The notes beneath the pieces are model-generated. The model was not told the origin of the DNA and made no database searches. It saw only the letters and a program-made list of their open reading frames with translations. A stretch of DNA of 64,000 nt from [Ruminococcus] torques ATCC 27756 (lineage in GTDB: Bacteria > Bacillota > Clostridia > Lachnospirales > Lachnospiraceae), in NCBI RefSeq assembly GCF_000153925.1, contig NZ_DS264345.1, positions 310,001 through 374,000 on the forward strand, in the 5' to 3' direction. Position numbers and translations under genes: made by a program. Each line of letters begins with the position of its first letter. Within the stretch, counting starts at the first letter, position 1. Below, one piece after another: positions 33,812 to 41,973 of this stretch.

Positions 33812-35185
33812 ATGAGCAGATATGATGTGATTATTATCGGCGCCGGACCGGGAGGAATCTTTGCGGCATATGAACTTGCAAAAAAAGCGCCGGAACTAAA
33901 AGTCGCTGTATTTGAAGCGGGGAATTCTCTTGAGAAAAGAAAATGCCCGATAGACGGAAAGAAGATAAAAAGCTGTATTAACTGTAAAACTTGTGCGATC
34001 ATGAGCGGTTTTGGAGGCGCAGGGGCATTTTCAGACGGAAAATATAACATTACAAATGATTTCGGCGGTACACTGTATGAATATATCGGTAAAGATACTG
34101 CGATCGACCTTATGAAATACGTCGATGAGATCAATCTTGCCTACGGCGGAGAGGGAACAAAGATGTATTCTACTGCGGGAACGGATATTAAAAAACTTTG
34201 TATTCAAAATGAACTGAAGTTATTAGATGCTTCTGTGCGGCATTTGGGAACAGATATCAATTATATTGTATTGGAAAATCTATATAAAGAGCTGAAAGAA
34301 AAAGTAGAATTCCGGTTTAATTATCGTGTGGATGAACTGGAGGCGGTTGACGGCGGCTATCGTGTGATAAGCGGGGACAGTACAGACGAGTGTGAGGAGT
34401 GTATTATTTCCGTAGGAAGAAGCGGAAGCAAATGGATGGAGAAAGTGTGCGAAAGTCTTGATATCGAGACAAACTCAAACAGGGTGGATCTAGGTGTAAG
34501 AGTTGAACTTCCGGCAGTGATCTTCTCCCATCTGACAGATGAACTGTATGAAAGTAAAATTGTGTATCGTACGGAAAAGTTTGAAGATAAGGTAAGAACA
34601 TTTTGCATGAATCCCTACGGTATTGTTGTAAATGAGAATACAAACGGAATTGTGACAGTAAACGGTCATAGTTATGAAGATCCGAAGAAGCAGACGGAAA
34701 ATACAAATTTTGCTCTTCTTGTGGCGAAACATTTTTCGGAACCGTTTAAAGACAGCAATGGATATGGAGAAAGCATAGCACGCTTATCCAATATGCTCGG
34801 CGGAGGCGTGATCGTGCAGCGCTTCGGAGATCTGACAAGAGGAAGGCGAAGTACGGCAAAACGTATTGAAGAAGGATTCGTGCGCCCGACACTGTCAGCG
34901 GAGCCGGGAGATTTAAGTCTTGTTCTTCCGAAACGTATTTTAGACGGAATCATTGAGATGATCTATGCTCTTGATAAGATTGCGCCTGGTACGGCGAATG
35001 ACGATACGCTTCTCTATGGTGTGGAAGTGAAGTTTTATAATATGGAAGTGAAGTTAGATGAGCATCTTGAGACAAATCACAAAGGATTATATGTGATCGG
35101 GGATGGAAGCGGAGTGACTCACTCTTTGTCCCATGCTTCTGCCAGCGGAGTTTACGTTGCGCGTAGTATCGCAAAAAGGAAGTAA
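33812..35185 (+). CDS. FAD-dependent oxidoreductase, uncharacterised
   Basis: This 457-residue flavoprotein has the dinucleotide-binding motif VIIIGAGPGGIFAAYELA at the N-terminus and a cysteine-rich segment (CPIDGKKIKSCINCKTCAIMSGFGGAGAF, residues about 47-75) before the flavin region. YVIGDGSGVTHSLSHASASG at the C-terminus closes the FAD site. It fits the broad uncharacterised FAD-dependent dehydrogenase group (COG2509-like). The CxxCxxC-type cysteines may bind metal or act in redox. It is followed 6 bp later by a HAD phosphatase, so the two may be co-transcribed. The substrate is unknown. Confidence 0.85.
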   Translation: MSRYDVIIIGAGPGGIFAAYELAKKAPELKVAVFEAGNSLEKRKCPIDGKKIKSCINCKTCAIMSGFGGAGAFSDGKYNITNDFGGTLYEYIGKDTAIDLMKYVDEINLAYGGEGTKMYSTAGTDIKKLCIQNELKLLDASVRHLGTDINYIVLENLYKELKEKVEFRFNYRVDELEAVDGGYRVISGDSTDECEECIISVGRSGSKWMEKVCESLDIETNSNRVDLGVRVELPAVIFSHLTDELYESKIVYRTEKFEDKVRTFCMNPYGIVVNENTNGIVTVNGHSYEDPKKQTENTNFALLVAKHFSEPFKDSNGYGESIARLSNMLGGGVIVQRFGDLTRGRRSTAKRIEEGFVRPTLSAEPGDLSLVLPKRILDGIIEMIYALDKIAPGTANDDTLLYGVEVKFYNMEVKLDEHLETNHKGLYVIGDGSGVTHSLSHASASGVYVARSIAKRK

Positions 35186-35191
35186 GAGATT

Positions 35192-36034
35192 ATGATAAAA
35201 TTACTTGCAATCGATATGGACGGAACATGTTTAGATCAGAGAAGCCGTATGACGGACAGAACGCTGGATGTACTGCGAAAAGCTGCGAAAGCCGGGATTA
35301 CGGTTGTTCCGTGTACGGGACGAAATTTAGGGTGTATTCCGCACAGGCTGGCGGCAGGTGTGCTAAGGGAGAGCAAAACCGAAGATGACGAAAAAAACAA
35401 AGATCTGTTTCGTTATGTGATCACTTCAAACGGAGCTATGGTGACAGATGTAAAAGAAAAGAAGACATTGTTCAGGGCTCTGATAAAAAAAGAAGATGCG
35501 CTTTCGATCCTTTCCGACTGCCGAAAAGAAAAATTCGGCATTGCGGCGCATGTAAGACACCGCTATTTTGCTCAGGGAAAGCTTTTTACTTCGGCAGGCC
35601 GCATTGTTTACGGGAAAGATGCAGCGGCGGTTTGCTGCGTGAGAAACATGGAAGAGATTCTTTCAAAAAGTGATTGTGATGTAGAAGAACTTCAGTTTTA
35701 TTTTCCTACGTCAAAAGAAAAGGAAAAATTAAAAGAGATCCTTTCGGTGTATCCTCAGGTGAAAGCTGCGTATACCGGGATTTATGCCGAAATATTTTCA
35801 AAAGATGCGTCCAAGGGGAATGGCCTGAAAGCGCTTTCTGCTCATCTTGGCATAGAGAAAGAGGAGATTGCCTGCATCGGAGACGGGGAAAATGATTCAT
35901 TCATGTTTGAAGAATCCGGTTTAAAAATTGCTATGGGAAATGCAGAGGAAATGTTGAAACAACGAGCAGATTATGTAACGTCGTCGAATCGCCATGACGG
36001 AGCTGCGGAGGCGATTGAAAAATATATCTTATGA
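35192..36034 (+). CDS. HAD-superfamily phosphatase, Cof type
   Basis: This 280-residue hydrolase has motif I AIDMDGTCLD at residues 6-15, motif II in VITSNGAMV, motif III lysine in SKDASKGNGLKAL and motif IV CIGDGENDSFMFEESG. A C2-type cap lies between. Cof-type members dephosphorylate sugar phosphates, flavin or pyridoxal precursors with broad specificity, so no substrate is claimed. A perfect bidirectional hairpin follows, facing the convergent coat genes. Confidence 0.88.
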   Translation: MIKLLAIDMDGTCLDQRSRMTDRTLDVLRKAAKAGITVVPCTGRNLGCIPHRLAAGVLRESKTEDDEKNKDLFRYVITSNGAMVTDVKEKKTLFRALIKKEDALSILSDCRKEKFGIAAHVRHRYFAQGKLFTSAGRIVYGKDAAAVCCVRNMEEILSKSDCDVEELQFYFPTSKEKEKLKEILSVYPQVKAAYTGIYAEIFSKDASKGNGLKALSAHLGIEKEEIACIGDGENDSFMFEESGLKIAMGNAEEMLKQRADYVTSSNRHDGAAEAIEKYIL

Positions 36035-36055
36035 AAAGTTGGTTCTATAGTTGGA

Positions 36056-36095
36056 TCAGGGTTCAGGCGGCAGTTTTTTATCGCCTGAACCCTGA
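36056..36095. terminator. Bidirectional terminator-like hairpin
   Basis: TCAGGGTTCAGGCG (36056-36069) and CGCCTGAACCCTGA (36082-36095) form a perfect 14-bp stem between convergent genes. The T-tract after it is weak in both directions. Confidence 0.7.
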
Positions 36096-36101
36096 ACTGG
36101 C

Positions 36102-36349
36102 TTATTTTACGTTTAAAATAGATTTGACATGTTCGATTTCCTGCATAGATGCTTTTTCGGCAGGAACATAATAACTTTTTCCCGTGCGGCAGTGTACATT
36201 TTTTCCTGTGCCATCTCACACTGATTGCGGATCTGTTTTAAGCATTGTTTTAATTCTTTGTTTTCTGTCTGTGGGATCATATCTCCGAACATTTTCAGTT
36301 CACCGTTAATTCCTACAAGAGCATCTGAAACCAGTGTCTTTTCATCCAT
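36102..36349 (-). pseudogene. Coat-F-like spore protein, frameshifted near its C-terminus
   Basis: The gene starts MDEKTLVSDALVGINGEL at 36349 (GAGGTG site) and reads as a helical coat-F-type protein up to YTAAREK. The current frame then gives VIMFLPKKHLCRK and stops at 36113. If the run of five A at 36176-36180 (minus strand) had six, the frame would continue SYYVPAEKASMQEIEHVKSI, LNVK and stop at 36102, which looks like a natural coat-protein ending. A one-base homopolymer deletion, real or from sequencing, is the simplest explanation. It pairs with the upstream coat-F-like gene at 36408-36590. Confidence 0.6.
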
Positions 36350-36407
36350 TGTGTTCACCTCGTTCTGTAATGATTTTGATTGTTTGTCTCATGAAAATTG
36401 TGGAAGA

Positions 36408-36590
36408 TTACAGGAATTTCATCAGTTCCTGTTTATTTTTCATAGCGGAATCAGCCGCTTCCTGAAAAAGCTTTTTGATTTCCGGATCTTCGGCTTTTGA
36501 AGCATAATCTGTCATTTTACAGTGGGTAGTGGAATATCCGCCGATAAGATGACGAAGGTTTTGAAGATCAAGGATTGATATTTCTGTCAT
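36408..36590 (-). CDS. Small coat-F-like spore protein
   Basis: This 60-residue helical protein reads TEISILDLQNLRHLIGGYST, then THCKMTDYASKAEDPEIKKL and FQEAADSAMKNKQELMKFL. The DLQNLRHLIGG start, the conserved HCK segment and the ferritin-like helix pair resemble small coat-F family proteins of clostridia, probably found in the spore coat. An AAAGGAGG site precedes the ATG. It lies upstream of, and probably in an operon with, the second coat-F-like gene. No sporulation sigma-factor promoter could be assigned with confidence. Confidence 0.65.
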   Translation of the reverse strand: MTEISILDLQNLRHLIGGYSTTHCKMTDYASKAEDPEIKKLFQEAADSAMKNKQELMKFL

Positions 36591-36618
36591 GAATATAACC
36601 TCCTTTATAAATAATATT

Positions 36619-37350
36619 TCAGGAAATAGTATGTCCGGAATCTTTGCTGTTTATAAGTGAATGTGCAATAAATTCATGGAAAAGAGAACGCATTTCAGGC
36701 GAGGTGCGATACATGCACTCGGGATGCCATTGAACTCCGAGGGCGAAAGGATGTCCGGAAAGTTCGATTGCCTCAATGACGCCGTCCGGGGAACGGGCGC
36801 TGACACAGACGTTTCTCCCGGGTGTTTTGACAGATTGATGGTGGAAACTGTTCACATAAATGCACGAGCCTACAAATTGTTTGAGCTTTGAGCAACGTTC
36901 GATTTTGATGCGGTGGCTGACATCTCCTCTGGATGCGGACTGCTGTGTGTGGTTGAGCGTCGGCTGTGGGATAAGGGAAAGATCCTGCCAGATTGTTCCG
37001 CCGCAGGAAACATTTAAAATCTGCATTCCTCTGCAGATTGCAAGGACAGGTTTTCGGGAAGCCAGAACGCGCTTCATGAGACGGATTTGAAAAAGGTCTA
37101 CCGTAATGTCTGTTTTTCCGTTTCCGTTTTGCGGTTCTTCTCCGAATAAAAGAGGGGTGATATCTTCGCCTCCGCAAAAGAGAAATCCGTCGCATAAACT
37201 TACATAGTCATCGATCATCCTGTCGCTTCGCACAAGAGGGATGAGGAGAGGGATTCCTTTGGCGTAACGGACGGATTGAATATAAACATTTGGTACAAAC
37301 TGCCGATTCTCATTGAATCCGCATATGATGATGCCGATTTTAGGATGCAT
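36619..37350 (-). CDS. Gamma-glutamyl-GABA hydrolase-like class I amidotransferase (peptidase C26)
   Basis: This 243-residue hydrolase belongs to the PuuD/C26 family, which cleaves gamma-glutamyl bonds. Seen motifs are GFLFCGGEDITPLLFGE near residue 55, the nucleophile elbow VLAICRGMQILNV with the catalytic cysteine near 105, VNSFHHQSVK near 165, and the catalytic His-Glu in LGVQWHPE near 210. AAAAGGAGAC precedes the ATG. It is divergent from the M19 dipeptidase gene; both may act on peptides or gamma-glutamyl compounds, but that is only positional. Confidence 0.9.
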   Translation of the reverse strand: MHPKIGIIICGFNENRQFVPNVYIQSVRYAKGIPLLIPLVRSDRMIDDYVSLCDGFLFCGGEDITPLLFGEEPQNGNGKTDITVDLFQIRLMKRVLASRKPVLAICRGMQILNVSCGGTIWQDLSLIPQPTLNHTQQSASRGDVSHRIKIERCSKLKQFVGSCIYVNSFHHQSVKTPGRNVCVSARSPDGVIEAIELSGHPFALGVQWHPECMYRTSPEMRSLFHEFIAHSLINSKDSGHTIS

Positions 37351-37405
37351 ATAGTCTCCTTTTGATGTATTATTTTGCAGAAGGCCGCCGATTGTACTGC
37401 GCTTG

Positions 37406-37414
37406 TGCTATAGT
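37406..37414 (+). promoter_or_regulatory. Extended -10 promoter of the dipeptidase gene
   Basis: TGCTATAGT provides an extended -10 (TGC then TATAGT at 37409-37414). No good -35 is present at 17 bases. Confidence 0.45.
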
Positions 37415-37483
37415 CAGAATATGTAAAAAGAGAACTGCTTATACATAAGAGAAGAAAATAAAAATTTGAAAAGAGGAAAAGCT

Positions 37484-38515
37484 ATGAGATGGATCGATAT
37501 GCACTGCGATACGGTGAGCGAGATTTATAAAAACAGAAAAGGAACGCTGATGAAAAATACATTGTGCGTAGATATGGAACGGCTTGAAAGAGCGGGAGCG
37601 CAGATGCAGTTTTTTGCGTGTTTTGTAAATTTAAAAGATTACAGAACAGATCTGCGGTATGCAGATGAAAAGAAAACAAAGAATCCGGGTATCTATATAC
37701 AAAATGCAGATGGAACAGGTGAAGATAAGGAAAGTGAAGACAGAGCATATAAGGCGGTTCGCCGGATGATCTCATATGCCAAGGAAGAAATAGACAGATG
37801 TAATCAGGCGGATCGGAAAATAAAACAACAAAATACATGTTTTTTGAACCCTGTGCTGACGGTAGAAGAAGGCGGTGTCCTTGGAGGAAAAACAGAGCGG
37901 ATCGATGAATTGTATGAAGAAGGCGTCCGTCTGATGACGTTGACATGGAATTATGAAAATTGTATCGGCAGTCCAAACAGTGCTAATAGAAAAGTGATGA
38001 GAAAAGGGCTGAAACCATTTGGAATAGAAACTGTCAGGAGAATGAATGAGCTTGGCATGATTGTGGATGTGTCACATTTGTCGGACGGAGGTTTTTATGA
38101 CTGCGTTAAGTACAGTGAATTTCCGATCGTGGCATCTCATTCAAACGCAAGATCTCTTTGCCTGCATCCGCGGAATCTGACAGATGAAATGCTCCGCCTT
38201 CTTGGAAACAAAGGAGGAGTGGCAGGAGTGAATTTTTATTCTGCATTTTTAAGAAAAGAAGGAAGAGCGGAAATTTCTGATATTGTAAAACATATTTTGT
38301 ACATGATCGATAAAGCCGGAGAAGATGCGGTTGCGCTTGGGACGGATTTCGACGGGTTTTCAAAAGAAGCGCTTCCGGGAGAGATTCGGGATGTGGAAGA
38401 TATGTGGAAATTGTGGGAAAGGCTGGAACGCGCGGGATTGACGGGGAGACAGATTGAAAAATTTGCATCCGGAAACATTTTGCGGGTTATGAATGACGTG
38501 TTGCGGAAAAAGTAA
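37484..38515 (+). CDS. Membrane-dipeptidase-family peptidase (M19)
   Basis: This 343-residue zinc dipeptidase has the metal ligands in WIDMHCDTVSEIY at the N-terminus, a bridging glutamate in LTVEEGGVLGG, the histidine in IVDVSHLSDGGFYD, then IVASHSNARSLCLHPRNLTDEM and the conserved ALGTDFDGF. M19 enzymes cleave dipeptides, often with D-residues. There is no signal peptide, so it is probably cytosolic. The start at 37484 follows AAGAGGAAAA; the upstream codon at 37466 has no better site. Confidence 0.93.
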   Translation: MRWIDMHCDTVSEIYKNRKGTLMKNTLCVDMERLERAGAQMQFFACFVNLKDYRTDLRYADEKKTKNPGIYIQNADGTGEDKESEDRAYKAVRRMISYAKEEIDRCNQADRKIKQQNTCFLNPVLTVEEGGVLGGKTERIDELYEEGVRLMTLTWNYENCIGSPNSANRKVMRKGLKPFGIETVRRMNELGMIVDVSHLSDGGFYDCVKYSEFPIVASHSNARSLCLHPRNLTDEMLRLLGNKGGVAGVNFYSAFLRKEGRAEISDIVKHILYMIDKAGEDAVALGTDFDGFSKEALPGEIRDVEDMWKLWERLERAGLTGRQIEKFASGNILRVMNDVLRKK

Positions 38516-38609
38516 AATTAAAGAAAACTTAGGATTTTGTTTAAAGAAAAGAAAGCTGTTTGCGGATATACTTTACGCTGTGAAGAAAAAACAGTAAGAG
38601 GGCGATAAA

Positions 38610-39611
38610 ATGCGGAAAGAAAGCTTTGACAGAAAGAATGAAAAGTACGGTGCAGACAGAAGATTCCGAACACATCCCGCAGACAGAACAAAACGGCGGA
38701 ACGTCGACGGAAGATATGAAGAGCAAAAGCCTAAGAAACGAAATGCAGATCGGGGCAGAGTAAACGAAAGCAGAAGAATAAAAAAACTTCGGAAGAGGAA
38801 AAAAGCAAGATTTCTGAGAAAAGCAGTGGCAGCAGTATTTTGCGTAGCTGCGGTCATAGCGGCAGTACTTTTTCTGAAAGAACGATTTTTGGATGAAAAT
38901 TACAGAGCAGGAGGCTTAGGTCAGGCAGTCAATGGATTTCTGAAAGAAGGAAAAGAAATGTATAAAGCAAAAGAGGCTTATCAGTCTATTGACAAAACCG
39001 ATGAGAATGCGGATACTCTCAAAGATCTCCTTGGTAAAAATCCTGAAACTTGGGAATTTGTAAAAAATTATTCTAAAATGAAAGATGCTTCTCCGGCAGA
39101 TACGATCGGGGAAGTGGCTGCAGGAGAGATTCCGCTCCTGTTACAGTGGGATGAAAGATGGGGATATTCTGTTTATGGAGATAATATGATCGCAGTCAAC
39201 GGATGTGGACCGACGGCGGTCGCTATGGTTGTTTCCGGACTGCTTTGTGATCCGTCCGTCACACCGTATAAGGTGGCAAAGTTTGCAGAGGAACAAGGAT
39301 ATTATGCGGGAGAGTCGGGAACAAGCTGGACGCTTATGTCGGAAGGTGTTCAGTCGTTCGGAATATGGGGCGAAGAGCTTGGTCTAAGCCGGTCGGAAGT
39401 ATTTTCGGCATTGGAAAGCGGCTGTCCGATCATATGTAGTATGCGGCCCGGAGACTTTACGACGACAGGACACTTTATTGTGCTTACGAAGGTCGAAAAC
39501 GGAAAAATAAAAGTGAATGATCCGAACAGCAGGATCAGAAGCGGGCAGCTATGGGATTATGAAAGACTGGAACCGCAGATTCAGAACTTATGGGCATTCT
39601 CGAGGATGTAG
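38610..39611 (+). CDS. Membrane-anchored C39-like cysteine peptidase
   Basis: The first 68 residues are strikingly basic (many K and R) and cytoplasmic. A single transmembrane helix follows (AVAAVFCVAAVIAAVLFL, about 72-90), then an extracellular region. The C-terminal domain (about 170-330) is a papain-like C39_2 domain with the catalytic cysteine in VNGCGPTAVAMV, histidine in GHFIVLTKV and NDPNSRI. Proteins of this kind process or bind peptides at the cell surface; the target is unknown. It is monocistronic, with a strong terminator shared with argG. Confidence 0.85.
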   Translation: MRKESFDRKNEKYGADRRFRTHPADRTKRRNVDGRYEEQKPKKRNADRGRVNESRRIKKLRKRKKARFLRKAVAAVFCVAAVIAAVLFLKERFLDENYRAGGLGQAVNGFLKEGKEMYKAKEAYQSIDKTDENADTLKDLLGKNPETWEFVKNYSKMKDASPADTIGEVAAGEIPLLLQWDERWGYSVYGDNMIAVNGCGPTAVAMVVSGLLCDPSVTPYKVAKFAEEQGYYAGESGTSWTLMSEGVQSFGIWGEELGLSRSEVFSALESGCPIICSMRPGDFTTTGHFIVLTKVENGKIKVNDPNSRIRSGQLWDYERLEPQIQNLWAFSRM

Positions 39612-39626
39612 AGAGAATGAATAGAA

Positions 39627-39676
39627 AGACAGCGTTTTGCTTTGAAAATATTAAAGCAAGACGCTGTCCGATTTTA
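39627..39676. terminator. Bidirectional terminator between C39 gene and argG
   Basis: GACAGCGTTTTGCTTT pairs with AAAGCAAGACGCTGTC across a 9-base loop with one bulge. Confidence 0.85.
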
Positions 39677-39707
39677 TGACATAAACAAATTGTCGTATGG
39701 ATAAATT

Positions 39708-40928
39708 TTATTTCTCGAGTTCCTGCATTTTCATTGCACGGACTTTTAACGGAAGACCGAACAGGTTGATAAATCCTTCTGCATCGTGGTGATCGTACAA
39801 TTCGCCAGTTGTAAAGCTTGCGAGGGATTCGCTGTACAGAGAGTACGGAGATGTTTCGCCTGCTTTGATGATGTTTCCTTTATATAATTTGAATTTTACT
39901 TCACCTGTCACATATTGCTGTGTAACATCGATAAATGCCTGAATTGCTTCACGAAGCGGTGTAAACCATTTTCCTTCGTATACAATCTGTGCAAATTTAT
40001 TGCCGAGATCTTTTTTGACTTCGTATGTAGCACGATCGAGAACAAGTTCTTCGAGTTGTTCGTGAGCAGCCATAAGGATCGTTCCGCCCGGTGTCTCGTA
40101 TACGCCGCGTGATTTCATTCCGACAACGCGGTTCTCGACAATATCAACGATGCCGACACCGTGTTTTCCGCCAAGTGCATTCAGTTCGGTAATGATTTCG
40201 GAAACTTTCATTTCCTTTCCGTTCAGAGTTTTCGGAACGCCGGCTTCAAATGTCATTGTCACGTACTCGCCTTCGTCAGGAGCTTTTTCCGGAGTTACGC
40301 CAAGAACGAGCAGATCATCGTAATTCGGTTCGTTTGCAGGATCTTCTAATTCCAGTCCTTCGTGGCTGATGTGCCATAAGTTTCGGTCGCGGCTATAGCT
40401 GTGTTTTGCGTCAAACGGAAGATCGATTCCGTGCTGTTTACAGTATTCAATCTCTTCTTCACGAGACTGCATTGTCCAAACGTCAGTCATTCTCCACGGA
40501 GCAATGATCTTCAGATCCGGTGCGAGCGCTTTGATTCCGAGCTCAAAGCGGATCTGGTCGTTTCCTTTTCCTGTTGCACCGTGACAAATAGCTGTCGCGC
40601 CCTCTTTACGTGCTATTTCAACAAGTCTTTTTGCAATGACCGGACGTGCCATCGACGTACCGAGAAGATATTTATTCTCATAAACGGCGCCGGCTTTCAC
40701 GCACGGCATTACATAATCGTCGCAAAATTCATCGATGATATTTTCAATATATAATTTGGAAGCGCCTGAAAGTTTAGCTCTTTCTTCCAGTCCGTCCAGT
40801 TCTTCGCCTTGTCCGCAGTCGATGCAGCAGCAAACTACATCATAGTCAAAATTTTCTTTCAGCCATGGAATGATTGCTGTCGTATCAAGACCTCCTGAAT
40901 ATGCAAGTATAACTTTTTCTTTGCTCAT
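39708..40928 (-). CDS. argG: Argininosuccinate synthase
   Basis: ArgG joins citrulline and aspartate in arginine synthesis, using ATP. The 406-residue protein starts [20 protein letters not shown] (PP-loop), and has [19 protein letters not shown] near residue 115, [14 protein letters not shown] near 178 and [11 protein letters not shown] near 270, all family signatures. CAGGAGG precedes the ATG. No argH is adjacent. The upstream region carries a good promoter and ArgR-like palindromes, which also occur before the probable argC at the right edge. Confidence 0.97.
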   Translation of the reverse strand: MSKEKVILAYSGGLDTTAIIPWLKENFDYDVVCCCIDCGQGEELDGLEERAKLSGASKLYIENIIDEFCDDYVMPCVKAGAVYENKYLLGTSMARPVIAKRLVEIARKEGATAICHGATGKGNDQIRFELGIKALAPDLKIIAPWRMTDVWTMQSREEEIEYCKQHGIDLPFDAKHSYSRDRNLWHISHEGLELEDPANEPNYDDLLVLGVTPEKAPDEGEYVTMTFEAGVPKTLNGKEMKVSEIITELNALGGKHGVGIVDIVENRVVGMKSRGVYETPGGTILMAAHEQLEELVLDRATYEVKKDLGNKFAQIVYEGKWFTPLREAIQAFIDVTQQYVTGEVKFKLYKGNIIKAGETSPYSLYSESLASFTTGELYDHHDAEGFINLFGLPLKVRAMKMQELEK

Positions 40929-40991
40929 TTTAATTGCCTCCTGAAATATATTTTTCTTATTTAAAAGTTTGTTTTTGCTTTAACTATCCAT

Positions 40992-41080
40992 ACTATACAC
41001 CTGATTTTATAAATATGCAATAGAAAAATGAAAAATTAAATAAAAATGCATAAAATATACAATAGATGCATAAAAATGCA
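40992..41080 (-). promoter_or_regulatory. argG promoter with ArgR-like boxes
   Basis: On the minus strand TTGCAT (41020-41015) and TATAGT (40997-40992) have a 17-base spacer. Just upstream are AT-rich palindromes with TGCA half-sites: TGCATAAAAATGCA (41067-41080) and the weaker TGCATAAAATATACA (41047-41061). They resemble arginine boxes and their counterparts at 63841-63894 precede argC. ArgR control is inferred. Confidence 0.6.
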
Positions 41081-41271
41081 AAAATGGAGTGGTAAATATA
41101 CAAAAGATCACAAGTAGTATTATAAAAATGTAAAAATAGGGAGATTCAGAGGCGGAATTTGTGTTTCTTCTATATTAAATGTGAAAAAATGTAAAACAAA
41201 AGAGGTTGATTGTAACTTTTGTGATAAAAAAATAAAAAAAGCATAACTTTTTCATTAAAATTATCTAATGC

Positions 41272-41329
41272 AAAAATGCAAATGGATAAATAAAAAGTGC
41301 AAACTAATCAGGCGGGAATTTGGTATAAT
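41272..41329 (+). promoter_or_regulatory. Aga operon promoter region with shared motif pair
   Basis: AAAAATGCAAATG (41272-41284) and AAAGTGCAAA (41294-41303) both recur in the agaY/agaZ divergent region (50813-50825, and 50798-50807 as reverse complement). They lie just upstream of an extended -10, TGGTATAAT (TATAAT at 41324-41329). A common regulator is inferred. The stretch 41081-41271 is very AT-rich with no gene. Confidence 0.5.
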
Positions 41330-41349
41330 AAACTTCGTAAGCAGATTTA

Positions 41350-41378
41350 CTCTTTAAGTGTTTTATTTTCTTAAAGAG
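41350..41378 (+). other. Leader hairpin of the Aga PTS operon
   Basis: CTCTTTAAG (41350-41358) and CTTAAAGAG (41370-41378) form a perfect 9-bp AT-rich stem with an 11-base loop, about 15-45 bases after the likely transcription start. Confidence 0.5.
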
Positions 41379-41459
41379 AGCTTGTTGAAACGGCATGAGG
41401 AAAGGGGCTTTGACCTGTCCGATGAATGCTAATCTTAATAAGGAAGGAGGACACGAAAA

Positions 41460-41936
41460 ATGCCAGATATTCGATTGACAAGAATTGACAATCGTCTGAT
41501 TCATGGTCAGGTGGCAACACAGTGGTGTGGCGTTGTAGGCGCGAACTTGTTGCTTGTTGCGAATGATGCGGTTGCCGCGGATGAATTCCGTCAAGGTTTG
41601 ATGAACATGGCTGCTCCGGCTTATGCGCAGACACGTTTCTTCACAATCGAGAAGACAATCAATATCATCCACAAAGCTTCTGCAAATCAGCATATTGCAA
41701 TTATCTGCGAATCTCCGCAGGATGTGCTTAAGCTCGTAGAGGGCGGCGTACCGATCAAAAAATTAAATATCGGTAATATGCACATGGCTGAGGGTAAACG
41801 TCAGGTGGCAACTTCGGTTGCAGTTGATGACGACGATGTTGCAACATTTAGAAAGTTGCAGGATCTCGGTGTGGAACTGGAAATCAAACGAGTTCCTGAT
41901 ACACCGGCAGAAAGTACAGAAAAATTATTCAAATGA
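41460..41936 (+). CDS. PTS IIB, mannose/N-acetylgalactosamine family
   Basis: This 158-residue IIB subunit begins PDIRLTRIDNRLIHGQVATQ; His15 is the phosphorylation site. It continues with the usual IIB-man core (LLVANDAVAADEFRQGLM, MAAPAYAQTRFFTIEK, GGVPIKKLNIGNMHMAEGKR). It would pass phosphate from IIA to the sugar entering through IIC-IID. It is the first gene of the rightward operon IIB-IIC-IID-unknown-IIA-AgaS. AAGGAGG lies 9 bases before the ATG. The GalNAc specificity is inferred from the downstream AgaS, deacetylase and tagatose-bisphosphate aldolase. Confidence 0.93.
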   Translation: MPDIRLTRIDNRLIHGQVATQWCGVVGANLLLVANDAVAADEFRQGLMNMAAPAYAQTRFFTIEKTINIIHKASANQHIAIICESPQDVLKLVEGGVPIKKLNIGNMHMAEGKRQVATSVAVDDDDVATFRKLQDLGVELEIKRVPDTPAESTEKLFK

Positions 41937-41973
41937 TAATTAAGTTTTATCGGTTAATTGGAAAGGAGTAAAC

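Noticed and set aside
41041-41110. CRISPR-like or tandem repeats in the AT-rich argG upstream region
   Set aside because: The repeated ATGCATAAAA words are short, irregular and palindromic, fitting regulator boxes rather than an array.
41300-41330. Sigma-54 promoter for the mannose-type PTS operon
   Set aside because: No TGGCAC-N5-TTGCA match is present; a good extended -10 TATAAT explains initiation, and no LevR-type activator is nearby.
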